Assembly: GCF_946886895.1 (NCBI RefSeq)
Contig: NZ_CAMPJO010000011.1
Location: forward strand, 40,860 to 104,859
Length of the DNA: 64,000 bases
Source: an uncultured Marinobacter sp.
GTDB lineage: Bacteria > Pseudomonadota > Gammaproteobacteria > Pseudomonadales > Oleiphilaceae
Direction of reading: 5' to 3'
The position numbers were made by a program, and so were the translations under genes. Numbering within the stretch: position 1 is the stretch's first letter; each line of letters begins with the position of its first letter. Under the pieces are notes generated by a model. The model searched no databases. It had not been told where the DNA came from and saw only the letters and a list, made by a program, of their open reading frames with translations. Shown one piece after another: positions 8,599-17,384 of the stretch.

Positions 8599-9560
8599 TC
8601 GTCCTTCTCCGCAAGAATGGCCTTGATAGGTTCAATGTACAACCGAGGATCCCAGTTCTCCCTTCCACTGGAATGCGAGTGGATTGTTATATAGTGTACG
8701 TCCGGATCCGCTAGCATTGTTTTCACTGCATCCACAACGTACTCAGCGTCATGGGTATCGTATACATACCTAGTAAACGAAGGCTCGTACCACTCTACCG
8801 ACTTGCTGTCGACATGATGCTCGAGAAAAGCCTTATAGTAGCCGAACTCTGACCAGCGCCTTGGAGGAAGTCTCAGAAGCTCCTGCCACCAATGGCCACC
8901 GCCTTGAGCTTCCAGGTATGCAAGAGCAGACCTTAGCGGCTTTCGGTGGAAGATAAAGGGGGTATCAAAATAGGTATTGGCTATCTTATTAGCATTCTTT
9001 ACGCCTGCCGCAGACTCAGAAACACTGATCCAGTTTCTAACCTTGCCGGTCAATAAGTTACGAGGCTTCCAGTCTGCAAAGCAACGCACCGCTTGCGCAT
9101 TACTGAAATCAGAAATACTCGCCGAAGGAGTCACCACGATATCCGAATCCAGAATAATGGCGATGTCACAGTCCAACTCACTTGCCAACTTCAGCTTGCA
9201 GAGCTGTTGGGTGTGCCACCCTGTATAAGACGGCCACTTTGGCCAAGATATTAACCGGTTGAGACTCCCTAAAAGTTTTGTGACTGTGCGCCCCAGTACA
9301 CGAGACAAAATCTTTGCCTGCTTGCGACGGACTTCCACTTCTTCCGGGAGTACGTCCTTTGTGCTTAGTAGCTCAAGACCTTCGCGATCCCGGAACTCTT
9401 CAAACAAAGGCAAATCTTCAGTTTGCACGACAACATAGTGGGAAAGATTAGCCAAAGGAGAACTTTCAAGTGACGCCCGCATCAAACGAAAGTGCTCCCA
9501 ATCCCCCGCCCAGGTTGGCGTAATAATTACTATCGACTCCGTTCCTGCGTCACTTATCAT
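8595..9560 (-). CDS. DUF6492-like putative glycosyltransferase
   Basis: 321 residues from the ATG at 9560, which overlaps the upstream stop as ATGA; a longer start at 9593 would overlap by 37 bp and is less likely. The protein opens IVIITPTWAGDWEHFRLM. It contains a long CDIAIILDSDIVVT stretch near residue 133, whose DSD would be the donor-metal site, and ends in a TIHSHS region. This resembles DUF6492, GT-A-like proteins of surface polysaccharide loci with no established reaction. It is flanked on both sides by coupled sugar transferases. The family call is moderately sure; the function is inferred. Confidence 0.72.
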   Translation of the reverse strand: MISDAGTESIVIITPTWAGDWEHFRLMRASLESSPLANLSHYVVVQTEDLPLFEEFRDREGLELLSTKDVLPEEVEVRRKQAKILSRVLGRTVTKLLGSLNRLISWPKWPSYTGWHTQQLCKLKLASELDCDIAIILDSDIVVTPSASISDFSNAQAVRCFADWKPRNLLTGKVRNWISVSESAAGVKNANKIANTYFDTPFIFHRKPLRSALAYLEAQGGGHWWQELLRLPPRRWSEFGYYKAFLEHHVDSKSVEWYEPSFTRYVYDTHDAEYVVDAVKTMLADPDVHYITIHSHSSGRENWDPRLYIEPIKAILAEKDE

Positions 9561-10447
9561 TGCGACTTCCAATCCCGCCACCTGGACTGCCAAATCCGCA
9601 CCCGGGCCCTGAATTGGCTTCGAGTCCGACTGCCACTGTAACGTCCTTTGGTAATATGCCGTATCCGGTAAACATCGGACACAGCGATCGGGTGACCCTG
9701 ACTGCGTAGTAACCAGCGAAAAGCGCGGTCCTCATGGCACTTGGCGAAATATGCCACTGGCTTCTGGTAAAGCGAGACATTTCGGCAATAGCCGACAGCA
9801 CGACAGACATCGCCGTGGGCAATCTGCAAAGGACCGGTCGCTTTCGCTATCTTGCGGGTACTGAATGAGGTTGTATCGATGTCCAGTACCCGAGGCTCTC
9901 CGGAGCCTGCCTGGAGCATCGGATTGTTCTCAGCCAGCAGGTCAGTCGTTCGCTCCTCCTCAGGAAACAACAAAGCTTCCTGCCTGCCCTGCAACACATC
10001 CGCTAGGGAATCAAGGCAGTGTTCTCTGAACATCAGGTCGCAGTCGGTAAACCAGACCCAGTCGGCTTTTGTGGCGAGCGCTGCGCGGTTACGGCCAATA
10101 CCCCGGCGGAATAGTTCCTGCTTTGGAATCGGCTGCCAGTTCCATGTTACTCCGGGGATGGACTGGCGACCAAACCAGGCCAGAAGCTCCGATGTCTTTT
10201 GGTCTTCCGGACTGTAAAACACCGTCATGGTGACATCCAGCTTTTTGGGCGGGAACAGAGCCAGAGAACTCAACTGATACACCAGGAAGTGAGCGTAATT
10301 CCAGCAATGACTGACCACTTCCAGTTTCAGGTGTCCGGTGCGCGCAGCGCGTTCAGCTTCAGCAGGCAGTTCTGGCTCGAACCACTGAGCGGGAATCCAG
10401 CCACCTGCTGCAAACCGGAAAAATGCCAGTTTTATCTGATCCCACAT
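9557..10447 (-). CDS. Putative GT2-like glycosyltransferase, first gene of coupled LPS run
   Basis: 296 residues. A GT-A-type core is suggested by KLEVVSHCWNYAHFLVYQ near residue 41, GRNRAALATKADWVWFTDCDLMF (DCD metal motif near residue 135) and a late CHEDRAFRWLL segment. The first ~40 residues are hydrophobic and aromatic and may sit at the membrane. It heads the run of six genes 10447-5347, in which successive genes overlap or nearly touch. It is less AT-rich than the following genes. The promoter is expected in the 153-bp gap before the divergent acyltransferase gene. Confidence 0.75.
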   Translation of the reverse strand: MWDQIKLAFFRFAAGGWIPAQWFEPELPAEAERAARTGHLKLEVVSHCWNYAHFLVYQLSSLALFPPKKLDVTMTVFYSPEDQKTSELLAWFGRQSIPGVTWNWQPIPKQELFRRGIGRNRAALATKADWVWFTDCDLMFREHCLDSLADVLQGRQEALLFPEEERTTDLLAENNPMLQAGSGEPRVLDIDTTSFSTRKIAKATGPLQIAHGDVCRAVGYCRNVSLYQKPVAYFAKCHEDRAFRWLLRSQGHPIAVSDVYRIRHITKGRYSGSRTRSQFRARVRIWQSRWRDWKSQ

Positions 10448-10600
10448 AAATCGCTGCCCAATACACCCAGTGTTACCTCACGCGTTCCTTTTGCCCTAAC
10501 GCGCCCCGTGAAAACCGGGGAATTCTATCATGCAGACAGGGCAAAAGCAGTCCATACGGCCTTGACTGATTGCCGCATACCTTGTTTGCCCATAGCGACA

Positions 10601-11521
10601 ATGATACTTTCCCGCTTTGCACATCTCCTGCTGGAAATTATCGTGACTGGTAAGCTCATAAAGCTGGCTTTTCGCCTGTTGTCGTTCCTGAGTCTGGGAA
10701 ATGCCCAACGGCTTGGCCGCCTACTAGGCAGCTTTGCATGGAGATTGGGCGGGCGTTCTGTAGAAACTACCCGGAAAAACTTGCGGGCTTGCTACCCGAG
10801 TCTAAGCGACCAGGAAGTCGAGACCCTCGGATGCCGAAGCATGCAGGAAACTGCTGCGACTGCTCTCGAGATTCCTTTGATGTGGGAATGGCCAATTGAA
10901 CGGTGCCTTGGCCTGATCCGGGAAATCGAAGGGGAACAACTATTGGAGGGTTACCAGGAAGGTAGCCGAGGCTTGCTTCTGCTCGCGCCCCACCTCGGGA
11001 ACTGGGAGCTGACCGGGTTGTTTTTAGCATCCCGATACAAAATGGCAGCGCTTTACAGCCCACCCAACCAACCCGGATTTGAAGACTATATGAAAAAAGT
11101 CCGTAGCCGCAGTGGTTCGGAGCTGGTTGCAACCGACCGGCGAGGGATCATGCGGCTTTTCAGCATTCTCAGGGAAGGTGGTGTTGTCGGCATCCTGCCG
11201 GATCAGACACCCCGACGCGAAGGCGGTGAGTTCGCGCCGTTTTTCGGCATTCCGACCATCACCATGACCCTGGCTTCGAAACTTATCCAAAAGACGGGCG
11301 CAACACCACTGATTATTTATGCTCAGAGACTACCTGACGCCCAGGGCTTCAAGATTGTTATTCGGAAGGCGGAGCCAGACATAGCCTCCGAAGATATGAC
11401 CGAATCCCTGACCGCCCTCAATCACGCCGTAGAGCAGTGCATCAACAACGCTCCCGAGCAATATCAGTGGGAGTACAAGCGCTTTCGCCGCACGGCGCCC
11501 GGGGAAGCGCCGATCTACTGA
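10601..11521 (+). CDS. LpxL/HtrB-family lipid A acyltransferase
   Basis: 306 residues from the ATG at 10601. The frame stays open further upstream, but family length and the N-terminal hydrophobic helix support this start. The catalytic HX4E motif is visible as HLGNWE near residue 131. A later segment (GILPDQTPRREGG, FFGIPTITM) is the usual LpxL/LpxM acceptor region. These inner-membrane enzymes transfer a secondary lauroyl or myristoyl chain from acyl-ACP to Kdo2-lipid IVA. The 3' end overlaps the convergent Kdo kinase gene by 7 bp. LpxL versus LpxM cannot be separated by eye. Confidence 0.9.
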   Translation: MILSRFAHLLLEIIVTGKLIKLAFRLLSFLSLGNAQRLGRLLGSFAWRLGGRSVETTRKNLRACYPSLSDQEVETLGCRSMQETAATALEIPLMWEWPIERCLGLIREIEGEQLLEGYQEGSRGLLLLAPHLGNWELTGLFLASRYKMAALYSPPNQPGFEDYMKKVRSRSGSELVATDRRGIMRLFSILREGGVVGILPDQTPRREGGEFAPFFGIPTITMTLASKLIQKTGATPLIIYAQRLPDAQGFKIVIRKAEPDIASEDMTESLTALNHAVEQCINNAPEQYQWEYKRFRRTAPGEAPIY

Positions 11522-12228
11522 GCCTGGTACCCGGCCAGCAGGCGACTCCAGAGCCGATCCCGCAGTTGGCGATCAAGATGCCCCAGGCATTTGTCCACCG
11601 ACCGGCGCAAGCGGTTGAGGTTGGCCTGTCGCCAGTCGGACGTGTCCGGGGCGGTCACGATCCGGCCACGATCAAAGTCGATCAGGTACACTTCATCCGC
11701 CACCAGGATATTCAGGCAGTTCAGGTCGGCATGGAAAACGCTGGCATCATGGAACCGCCGGATGCATTGACCGGCGGCAGTCCAGACCGGCTCCTGGTCC
11801 TCGCTGGCAAAGTCCGTCAGGGGCCGGGCACCGGGAATTCTCCGGATGATCAATGCGGCGCGGTAGAGCAACGGGCCCCGTTTGCGATAGCCCGCGGCGA
11901 TCGGCTCGGGAACCGGCAGGCCTTGCTCCCGCAGCCGGAAAAGCAGCTGGAATTCCGCGAAGGAGCGTACCGCATCGGCACGGGTAAACACGTAATCCCG
12001 GCGAATAAACCGCCCGGGCAGGCCACCCCGGCAAAAGTGGCGTAATACGAAATCACCCGTGGGCGCGCTGACAAACCAGGCTGCGCCACGACCGCCCCGG
12101 GTAACAGGCTCTGCCCGACTGCCCCAGAATTCCGGATCGAACCACGCTTCCCGGAACGCTGTCCTGAACGGAGAGGACACCAGGTAGCCCCCGGTGCCCT
12201 CCACGTGCCGAAGGTAGTCCGCCCCCAT
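11515..12228 (-). CDS. kdkA: 3-deoxy-D-manno-octulosonic acid (Kdo) kinase
   Basis: 237 residues of protein-kinase-like fold. GGRGAAWF near residue 45 forms the nucleotide loop, and VLRHFCRGG follows. HADLNCLNILV near residue 165 is the catalytic loop and IDFDRGRI near residue 183 the metal-binding DFD. This set matches KdkA, which phosphorylates O4 of Kdo in the LPS inner core; WaaP/InaA heptose kinases are relatives. It sits just downstream of ilvE on the same strand, with 7 bp between them, in the position where Pseudomonas carries LPS core genes. Its last bases overlap the convergent acyltransferase gene. Confidence 0.88.
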   Translation of the reverse strand: MGADYLRHVEGTGGYLVSSPFRTAFREAWFDPEFWGSRAEPVTRGGRGAAWFVSAPTGDFVLRHFCRGGLPGRFIRRDYVFTRADAVRSFAEFQLLFRLREQGLPVPEPIAAGYRKRGPLLYRAALIIRRIPGARPLTDFASEDQEPVWTAAGQCIRRFHDASVFHADLNCLNILVADEVYLIDFDRGRIVTAPDTSDWRQANLNRLRRSVDKCLGHLDRQLRDRLWSRLLAGYQAQ

Positions 12229-12235
12229 GGGGAAA

Positions 12236-13159
12236 CTACCGTACCAGCGTCAGCCAGTTACTGTGCTCCGGGAGTTTTCCCTTCACCGCGTCGAAGTACA
12301 TGGCCTGGAGTTTTTCCGTCAACGGGCCACGCTTGCCGGCACCAATCACCCGGCCGTCCAACTCCCGGATGGGCAGCACTTCCGCAGCGGTGCCTGTAAA
12401 GAAGGCCTCGTCGGCAATGTACACCTCATCACGGGTAATACGACGCTCGCGAACGGGAATGTCCAGCTCTTTGGCGAACGCGAGAATGGTCTGGCGGGTA
12501 ATGCCCTCAAGACAGGAGGTCAGTTCGGGCGTATGCAATACACCGTCACGGTAGATAAAGATATTTTCACCGGAGCCTTCCGCCACATAACCTTCGTTAT
12601 CCAGCAACAGCGCCTCTTCACAGCCGCTGGCAATGGCTTCATTCAGGGCCAGCATGGAGTTGATGTAGTTGCCGTTGGCCTTGGCCTTGCACATGGTGAT
12701 GTTCACGTGATGCCGGGTGTACGAGGACGTGCGCACCTTGATGCCCATCTCCCGGGCTTCCGGAGACATGTATGACGGCCAGCTCCAGGCTGCCACCATC
12801 ACGTGCACCTTCAGGTTGTCCGCCCGCAGCCCCATGCCTTCGGAACCGAGAAAGACCATGGGACGAAGGTAGGCCTCGTCGAGGTTGTTTTCCCGCACAG
12901 CGGCGCGCTGGGCTTCGTTGATCTCATCCTTGTCGAACGGCATTTTCATGTTCAGGATGTGCGCGGAGCGGAACAGGCGGTCGGTGTGTTCCTTCAACCG
13001 GAAAATCGCCGGACCGTTCGCCGTGTGGTAAGCCCGCACACCTTCAAAACAGCCCAGGCCATAATGCAGTGTGTGAGTGAGGACGTGGGTTTTGGCTTCA
13101 CGCCAGGGAACCATCTCTCCGTCCAGCCAAATTACACCATCGCGATCAGCCATCGACAT
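12236..13159 (-). CDS. ilvE: Branched-chain amino acid aminotransferase
   Basis: 307 residues, the usual class IV aminotransferase length. It catalyses the final reversible transamination of valine, leucine and isoleucine with glutamate. Visible motifs are LHYGLGCFEGVRAY near residue 31, the PLP lysine region KAKANGNY (Lys160) and EGSGENIFIYRDG. An AGGAG sequence about nine bases before the first ATG supports this start over the second ATG two codons on. It follows glnE on the same strand, as in Pseudomonas. A hairpin plus T-run lies between glnE and the ilvE ribosome binding site, so independent or attenuated expression is possible. Confidence 0.95.
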   Translation of the reverse strand: MSMADRDGVIWLDGEMVPWREAKTHVLTHTLHYGLGCFEGVRAYHTANGPAIFRLKEHTDRLFRSAHILNMKMPFDKDEINEAQRAAVRENNLDEAYLRPMVFLGSEGMGLRADNLKVHVMVAAWSWPSYMSPEAREMGIKVRTSSYTRHHVNITMCKAKANGNYINSMLALNEAIASGCEEALLLDNEGYVAEGSGENIFIYRDGVLHTPELTSCLEGITRQTILAFAKELDIPVRERRITRDEVYIADEAFFTGTAAEVLPIRELDGRVIGAGKRGPLTEKLQAMYFDAVKGKLPEHSNWLTLVR

Positions 13160-13173
13160 TCTGTTCTGCTCCT

Positions 13174-13219
13174 AAAAAAGCGGTTTTCCGGGAACCGGCA
13201 TTCTAGCAGGAAAAACCGC
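13174..13219 (-). terminator. Terminator/attenuator-like hairpin between glnE and ilvE
   Basis: On the minus strand, GCGGTTTTTCC and GGAAAACCGC pair around a ~19-base loop and are followed by six T residues. The run ends immediately before the ilvE AGGAG. It can end glnE transcripts or act as an attenuator ahead of ilvE. Confidence 0.6.
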
Positions 13220-13238
13220 CAAAAATAAATTTAGCAAG

Positions 13239-16142
13239 CTAATCAACCATGACTTTTTTCCACATGCCATGGATGTAGTCACGTTCACGGGTATACGCCT
13301 CTCCGGCCACCTGGCTGTTAAGATTCTGCAATGCCCGACGATGGATGGTAGAACGCAGGGTGATGTAGGCTTCCCGCAACCGCTCGGTGTCCTCGACGGG
13401 CAAAATCCCGGCTCGCCCCAGCTCTTCCATCTGCCGTATGTTATCAGACCACTGAGTCAGTTCAGGATGCTCCGCGCTCCAGGCAAGCATCAGGTACTGC
13501 ACCATGAACTCAATATCAATGATGCCGCCGGTATCATGCTTGGTATGAAACGTCTCTGTCTGCTTGCCCTCGGGCGTGCCCAGCGCGGCTCTCATTTTTT
13601 CCCGCATCGCCACCACGTCCTGGCGCAGTGCGTCTTTGTCACGCGGCTGGCACAAGATGTCGTGGCGGATCGTTTCGAAGGCCGCCAGCGTCTTCCGACA
13701 GCCGGCGACGCCTCTGGCCCGGGCCAGGGCCTGATGTTCCCAGGTCCAGGCATCGTTGCGCTGGTACTTCTCGAAAGCCTGCAACGTACTGACCAATAAC
13801 CCGGAATTGCCAGACGGACGGAGCCTCATATCCACTTCGTAGAGCTGCCCGGCAGGCGTCTGGGTGTTCAGGATATGGACGATACGCTGACCCAGGCGGG
13901 TGTAGAACACCGCATTGTCGAGAGGCTTATCGCCATCGGTAGCCAGCTCGGGATCGGCATTGTGAGCAAACACCAGATCCAGGTCCGAGGTGTAACCCAG
14001 CTCAATGCCGCCGAGCTTGCCGTAACCAATAACCGCGAAGTCGGTGTCGCTCGTCGAGCCCTGTGGCCGCCCGGGATAACCGTGTCGGCTCACCAGGTTG
14101 GCGAAAGCCACATCCACCACATGATCCAGCACCACTTCGGCAATCCAGGTCAGATAGTCACTGACCTTCATCAGCGGCAGCGTTCCCTTCAGCTCCGAGG
14201 CCGCGACCCGCAAAATATGGGCCTTTTTGAAGTGCCGCAGCGACTCCATCTGTTCCTCAAGGTCCTCATAGGGAATCCGCAACATCTGTTGGCGCAGGTC
14301 GTCCTGGAGCTCGGCCCGGGCGGGGGGATGATACAAGCTCTCGGCGTTCAGCAACTCGTCGAGCAGCAGCGGCGTCTCCGCAAGTTGCCGGGCAATCCAG
14401 GGGCTTTCACTGCACAGGTTGACCAACTGGGTCCGGGCGCCGGGGTTCTCAAGCAGCAGCACCATGTAGGCGGTGCGCCGGAGGATAGCCTCTACCAGCT
14501 GCAGTACCCGCGCCAGGGTCTCGGACGGGTTTTCCACCCCGGTCAGTGCCTGCAGAAGCACCGGCATGAACTGGTTCAGCCGCTTCCGGCCCTGGGTCTG
14601 CATGGTTTGCACCGTGCGGCTTTGTCGCAGATCAGACAGCGCGTTCAGGGTGCTCCCGGCATCCTCATAGCCTTGTGTCGTCAGCCAGTCGACCGCGGCA
14701 GCCTCATCCATTTCAGATAGCCACAGCGCATGCCAGTCCTCATCCAGGGCGGTGGCCGAATCGCCGTCCTCTTCTTCGGTAGCGATGATATTGGCGAAGT
14801 GGGTTGCCACCCGGTGCCGGTGTTCATCCAGGGCCGCGTGGCATGCCTCCCAGGCATCAAACCCCATAATCAGCGCGACCCTTGCCCTGGCCAGGTCATC
14901 CTCGGGCAACAACTGGGTCTGTTTGTCTTCCATCCCTTGCAGGGCATGCTCGAGATTGCGTAAAAACCCGTAGGCGTCGCGAAGCTCGGTGACGACCTGC
15001 GCAGGCAGGAGTTCCAGTGCCTCAAGTTCGTCAAGAATCACCAGCAGTTCCCGCTGCTGAAGCTCACGGTCTCGCCCTCCACGGATCAGTTGAAAGGCCT
15101 GCACCACAAACTCGACTTCACGAATACCGCCGCTGCCAAGCTTGATATTGTTCTCCAGTCCCTTGCGGCGCACCTCCCTCCCGATCATGGCTTTCATGCT
15201 TCGCAGGGACTCGAAGGCGCTGAAATCAATGTATTTCCGGTAGACAAACGGTCGCAAGCTCTCCATCAGCACTCGCCCGGCGTTCTGATCCCCGGCCACG
15301 ACCCGGGCCTTGACCATGGCATAGCGCTCCCAGTCGCGGCCCTGGTCCTGATAGTAGGTTTCCAGCGCGGCAAAGCTCAGCGCCAGGGCGCCACTCTGGC
15401 CATAGGGGCGCAGGCGCATATCCACCCGGAAGACAAAGCCATCGGCCGTCATCTGGTCCAGGGCCTGAATCAACCGCTGCCCTAACCGGATAAAAAACTG
15501 CTGATTATCCAGAGACCGGCGCCCGCCCCGGGTTTCGCCCTTGCCGGGGAAGGCAAAAATCAGATCGATATCCGACGAAACATTCAGCTCCCGTCCGCCC
15601 AGTTTGCCCATACCGAGCACGACCATGTGCTGGGGAGCCTCCGCTCCGGACACCGGGTCCTGCCCCCAGGGTGTTCCAAGCTGTTCACAGCTGTCCTGGT
15701 ACAACCACGCCAGCGAGCCTTCAATGCAGGTATCCGCGAAGGCGCTGGTGGCGGCCATGGTCTCGGCCAGGTCCGCCCAGCGAAGCAGGTCCCGCCAGAT
15801 GATCCGGAACTGGCATTCCCGCCGGAACTGGCGTAATGCCGTCTGAAGCCCTGCCTCGTCGGTCACCTCCACGCGAAAGGTCTGCCAACGCCGCTGCAGA
15901 TACTCGGTGGTTGTGGCTTCCGTCAGGCCGCGAGCCGCCAGCGAGGCCTGTATCTGGTCAGGGTGTCGCTCAAGGGCCTGGCGCAGAAACAGACTCCGGG
16001 CCATGGCATCGGCCACCACCCCGGCCGTCATGCCCTTTTCCGCCAGCAACCAGTTCGGTACCCCATCCGGAAATACCGACAGCCAACAGGCGCTGATCTC
16101 TTCAGCCAGCGGCGCCGGAAGGGAACTCCATGGCTCGGACAT
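13239..16142 (-). CDS. glnE: Bifunctional glutamine synthetase adenylyltransferase/adenylyl-removing enzyme
   Basis: 967 residues from the ATG at 16142 (MSEPWSS); the frame extends 105 bp upstream, but this start gives the family length. Two nucleotidyltransferase domains are visible: GMGKLGG...SDIDLIFAF near residue 177 and GYGKLGG...SDLDLVFAH near residue 704. They are separated by a helical region that in the family receives PII. The N-terminal domain removes AMP from a tyrosine of glutamine synthetase and the C-terminal domain adds it. Its target, GlnA with Tyr396, is encoded 7.7 kb away. Divergent from the potassium channel gene with a 79-bp gap. Confidence 0.96.
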   Translation of the reverse strand: MSEPWSSLPAPLAEEISACWLSVFPDGVPNWLLAEKGMTAGVVADAMARSLFLRQALERHPDQIQASLAARGLTEATTTEYLQRRWQTFRVEVTDEAGLQTALRQFRRECQFRIIWRDLLRWADLAETMAATSAFADTCIEGSLAWLYQDSCEQLGTPWGQDPVSGAEAPQHMVVLGMGKLGGRELNVSSDIDLIFAFPGKGETRGGRRSLDNQQFFIRLGQRLIQALDQMTADGFVFRVDMRLRPYGQSGALALSFAALETYYQDQGRDWERYAMVKARVVAGDQNAGRVLMESLRPFVYRKYIDFSAFESLRSMKAMIGREVRRKGLENNIKLGSGGIREVEFVVQAFQLIRGGRDRELQQRELLVILDELEALELLPAQVVTELRDAYGFLRNLEHALQGMEDKQTQLLPEDDLARARVALIMGFDAWEACHAALDEHRHRVATHFANIIATEEEDGDSATALDEDWHALWLSEMDEAAAVDWLTTQGYEDAGSTLNALSDLRQSRTVQTMQTQGRKRLNQFMPVLLQALTGVENPSETLARVLQLVEAILRRTAYMVLLLENPGARTQLVNLCSESPWIARQLAETPLLLDELLNAESLYHPPARAELQDDLRQQMLRIPYEDLEEQMESLRHFKKAHILRVAASELKGTLPLMKVSDYLTWIAEVVLDHVVDVAFANLVSRHGYPGRPQGSTSDTDFAVIGYGKLGGIELGYTSDLDLVFAHNADPELATDGDKPLDNAVFYTRLGQRIVHILNTQTPAGQLYEVDMRLRPSGNSGLLVSTLQAFEKYQRNDAWTWEHQALARARGVAGCRKTLAAFETIRHDILCQPRDKDALRQDVVAMREKMRAALGTPEGKQTETFHTKHDTGGIIDIEFMVQYLMLAWSAEHPELTQWSDNIRQMEELGRAGILPVEDTERLREAYITLRSTIHRRALQNLNSQVAGEAYTRERDYIHGMWKKVMVD

Positions 16143-16221
16143 AATGCAAACCCCTGTCTCTCTGATATATTCCCGGTACTGTATAACGAAGTCACCCCCG
16201 ACTGAACAGGCCCGAGCCCGG

Positions 16222-17379
16222 ATGCATAGAACCCGCCGCCCCCTCAACCCCGAACACCAGAAAAGTCACTTGCCCATGGGATCGCTGATCCGGCACCGGA
16301 TGAAGCGCCTGTTTGTTATTCTGGGCGGTTTGCTGGCGGCCCAGATTCTGGTTATCTGGACCGTGGAAGACCTCAGCCTGTTCGAATCGGTCTGGATTAC
16401 CATGACCACGGTTTCCACCGTGGGCTATGGTGACTTCGCACCGCAAACAACAATCGGCAGGATCAGCACCATCCTCTTTATGTTTGTGGGCGCCATCACC
16501 ATGCTCACACTGATCATCAGTGATTTTATCGAATACCGGTTCTACCGCCGGGAACGCATTCTAACCGGACGCTGGATCTACAAAATGAATGACCATATCG
16601 TGATCATAAACACCCCCCGGAACGGCGGGCAGCAGTATTTCCTCCGCTTTGCCTCGCAACTGCGCTCAAACCCCGGTTATGAAACCATTCCCATCATGAT
16701 CCTGACGCGGCAGTTTCCCGACGGGCTGCCGCCGGAAATGGGCGATGTGGGCCTGGTGCACTATCACGGCTCGGGGTTTGATCCGGTCGCGCTCAAGGCG
16801 GTTCATGCCGGCAGTGCCCGGCACATTATCGTGCTCGCCGCGGACGAGGCGGACCCCCACTCCGACAGCCTGACGTTTGACATCGCCCACCGGCTGGGCG
16901 AGCTGAATCTGGGCAGCCACACCACGGTGGAATGTGTTCAGGATGAAAACCGGGGGCGGTTCAAGTCCCTGGGAGTCCGTACCGTCATCCGGCCGGTGCG
17001 TACCTACCCGGAAATCATGGTGCGCTCAGTGGTGGCACCCGGCTCCGAAAAAGTGTTGGAGGATATGTTCAACTACGAGCACGACCACCCTCACCGCTAC
17101 GATCTCGTGCTTGACGATCTGAGCTGGGCCGACATTGTCAGCGCCCTGGTGCGCCATGGCATTGGTACCGCACTGGCCTACATTGATGCTAATGATGAGG
17201 TGATCTGCCACCCGCCCACCAACGAGGAAGTCGAAGGCAAGGGGCTGATTGTTCTGGTGAAGTCCACAGACACGCCGGACGTACAGATCGTTCAGGAAGC
17301 GCTGGATCGCTACCGCGACTTTCTCCGGCGCTGGCATGAAAAAAATGACGAGGCCAAACCGGCTTCCGGGGCACCCTGA
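16222..17379 (+). CDS. Two-TM potassium channel with RCK (TrkA-N/TrkA-C-like) domains
   Basis: About 385 residues. After a basic N-terminus there are two transmembrane helices flanking a pore loop with the selectivity filter TVGYGD (near residue 73), which is diagnostic of K+ channels. A cytoplasmic RCK-type region follows (about residues 120-370), but the usual GxGxxG nucleotide motif is replaced by INTPRNGG, so NAD binding may be altered or lost. Starts at 16222 or 16276 are both possible. It sits divergently between glnE and a CYTH gene, genes that lie side by side in E. coli. Probably K+ flux or membrane potential control. Confidence 0.85.
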   Translation: MHRTRRPLNPEHQKSHLPMGSLIRHRMKRLFVILGGLLAAQILVIWTVEDLSLFESVWITMTTVSTVGYGDFAPQTTIGRISTILFMFVGAITMLTLIISDFIEYRFYRRERILTGRWIYKMNDHIVIINTPRNGGQQYFLRFASQLRSNPGYETIPIMILTRQFPDGLPPEMGDVGLVHYHGSGFDPVALKAVHAGSARHIIVLAADEADPHSDSLTFDIAHRLGELNLGSHTTVECVQDENRGRFKSLGVRTVIRPVRTYPEIMVRSVVAPGSEKVLEDMFNYEHDHPHRYDLVLDDLSWADIVSALVRHGIGTALAYIDANDEVICHPPTNEEVEGKGLIVLVKSTDTPDVQIVQEALDRYRDFLRRWHEKNDEAKPASGAP

Positions 17380-17384
17380 ACCTC

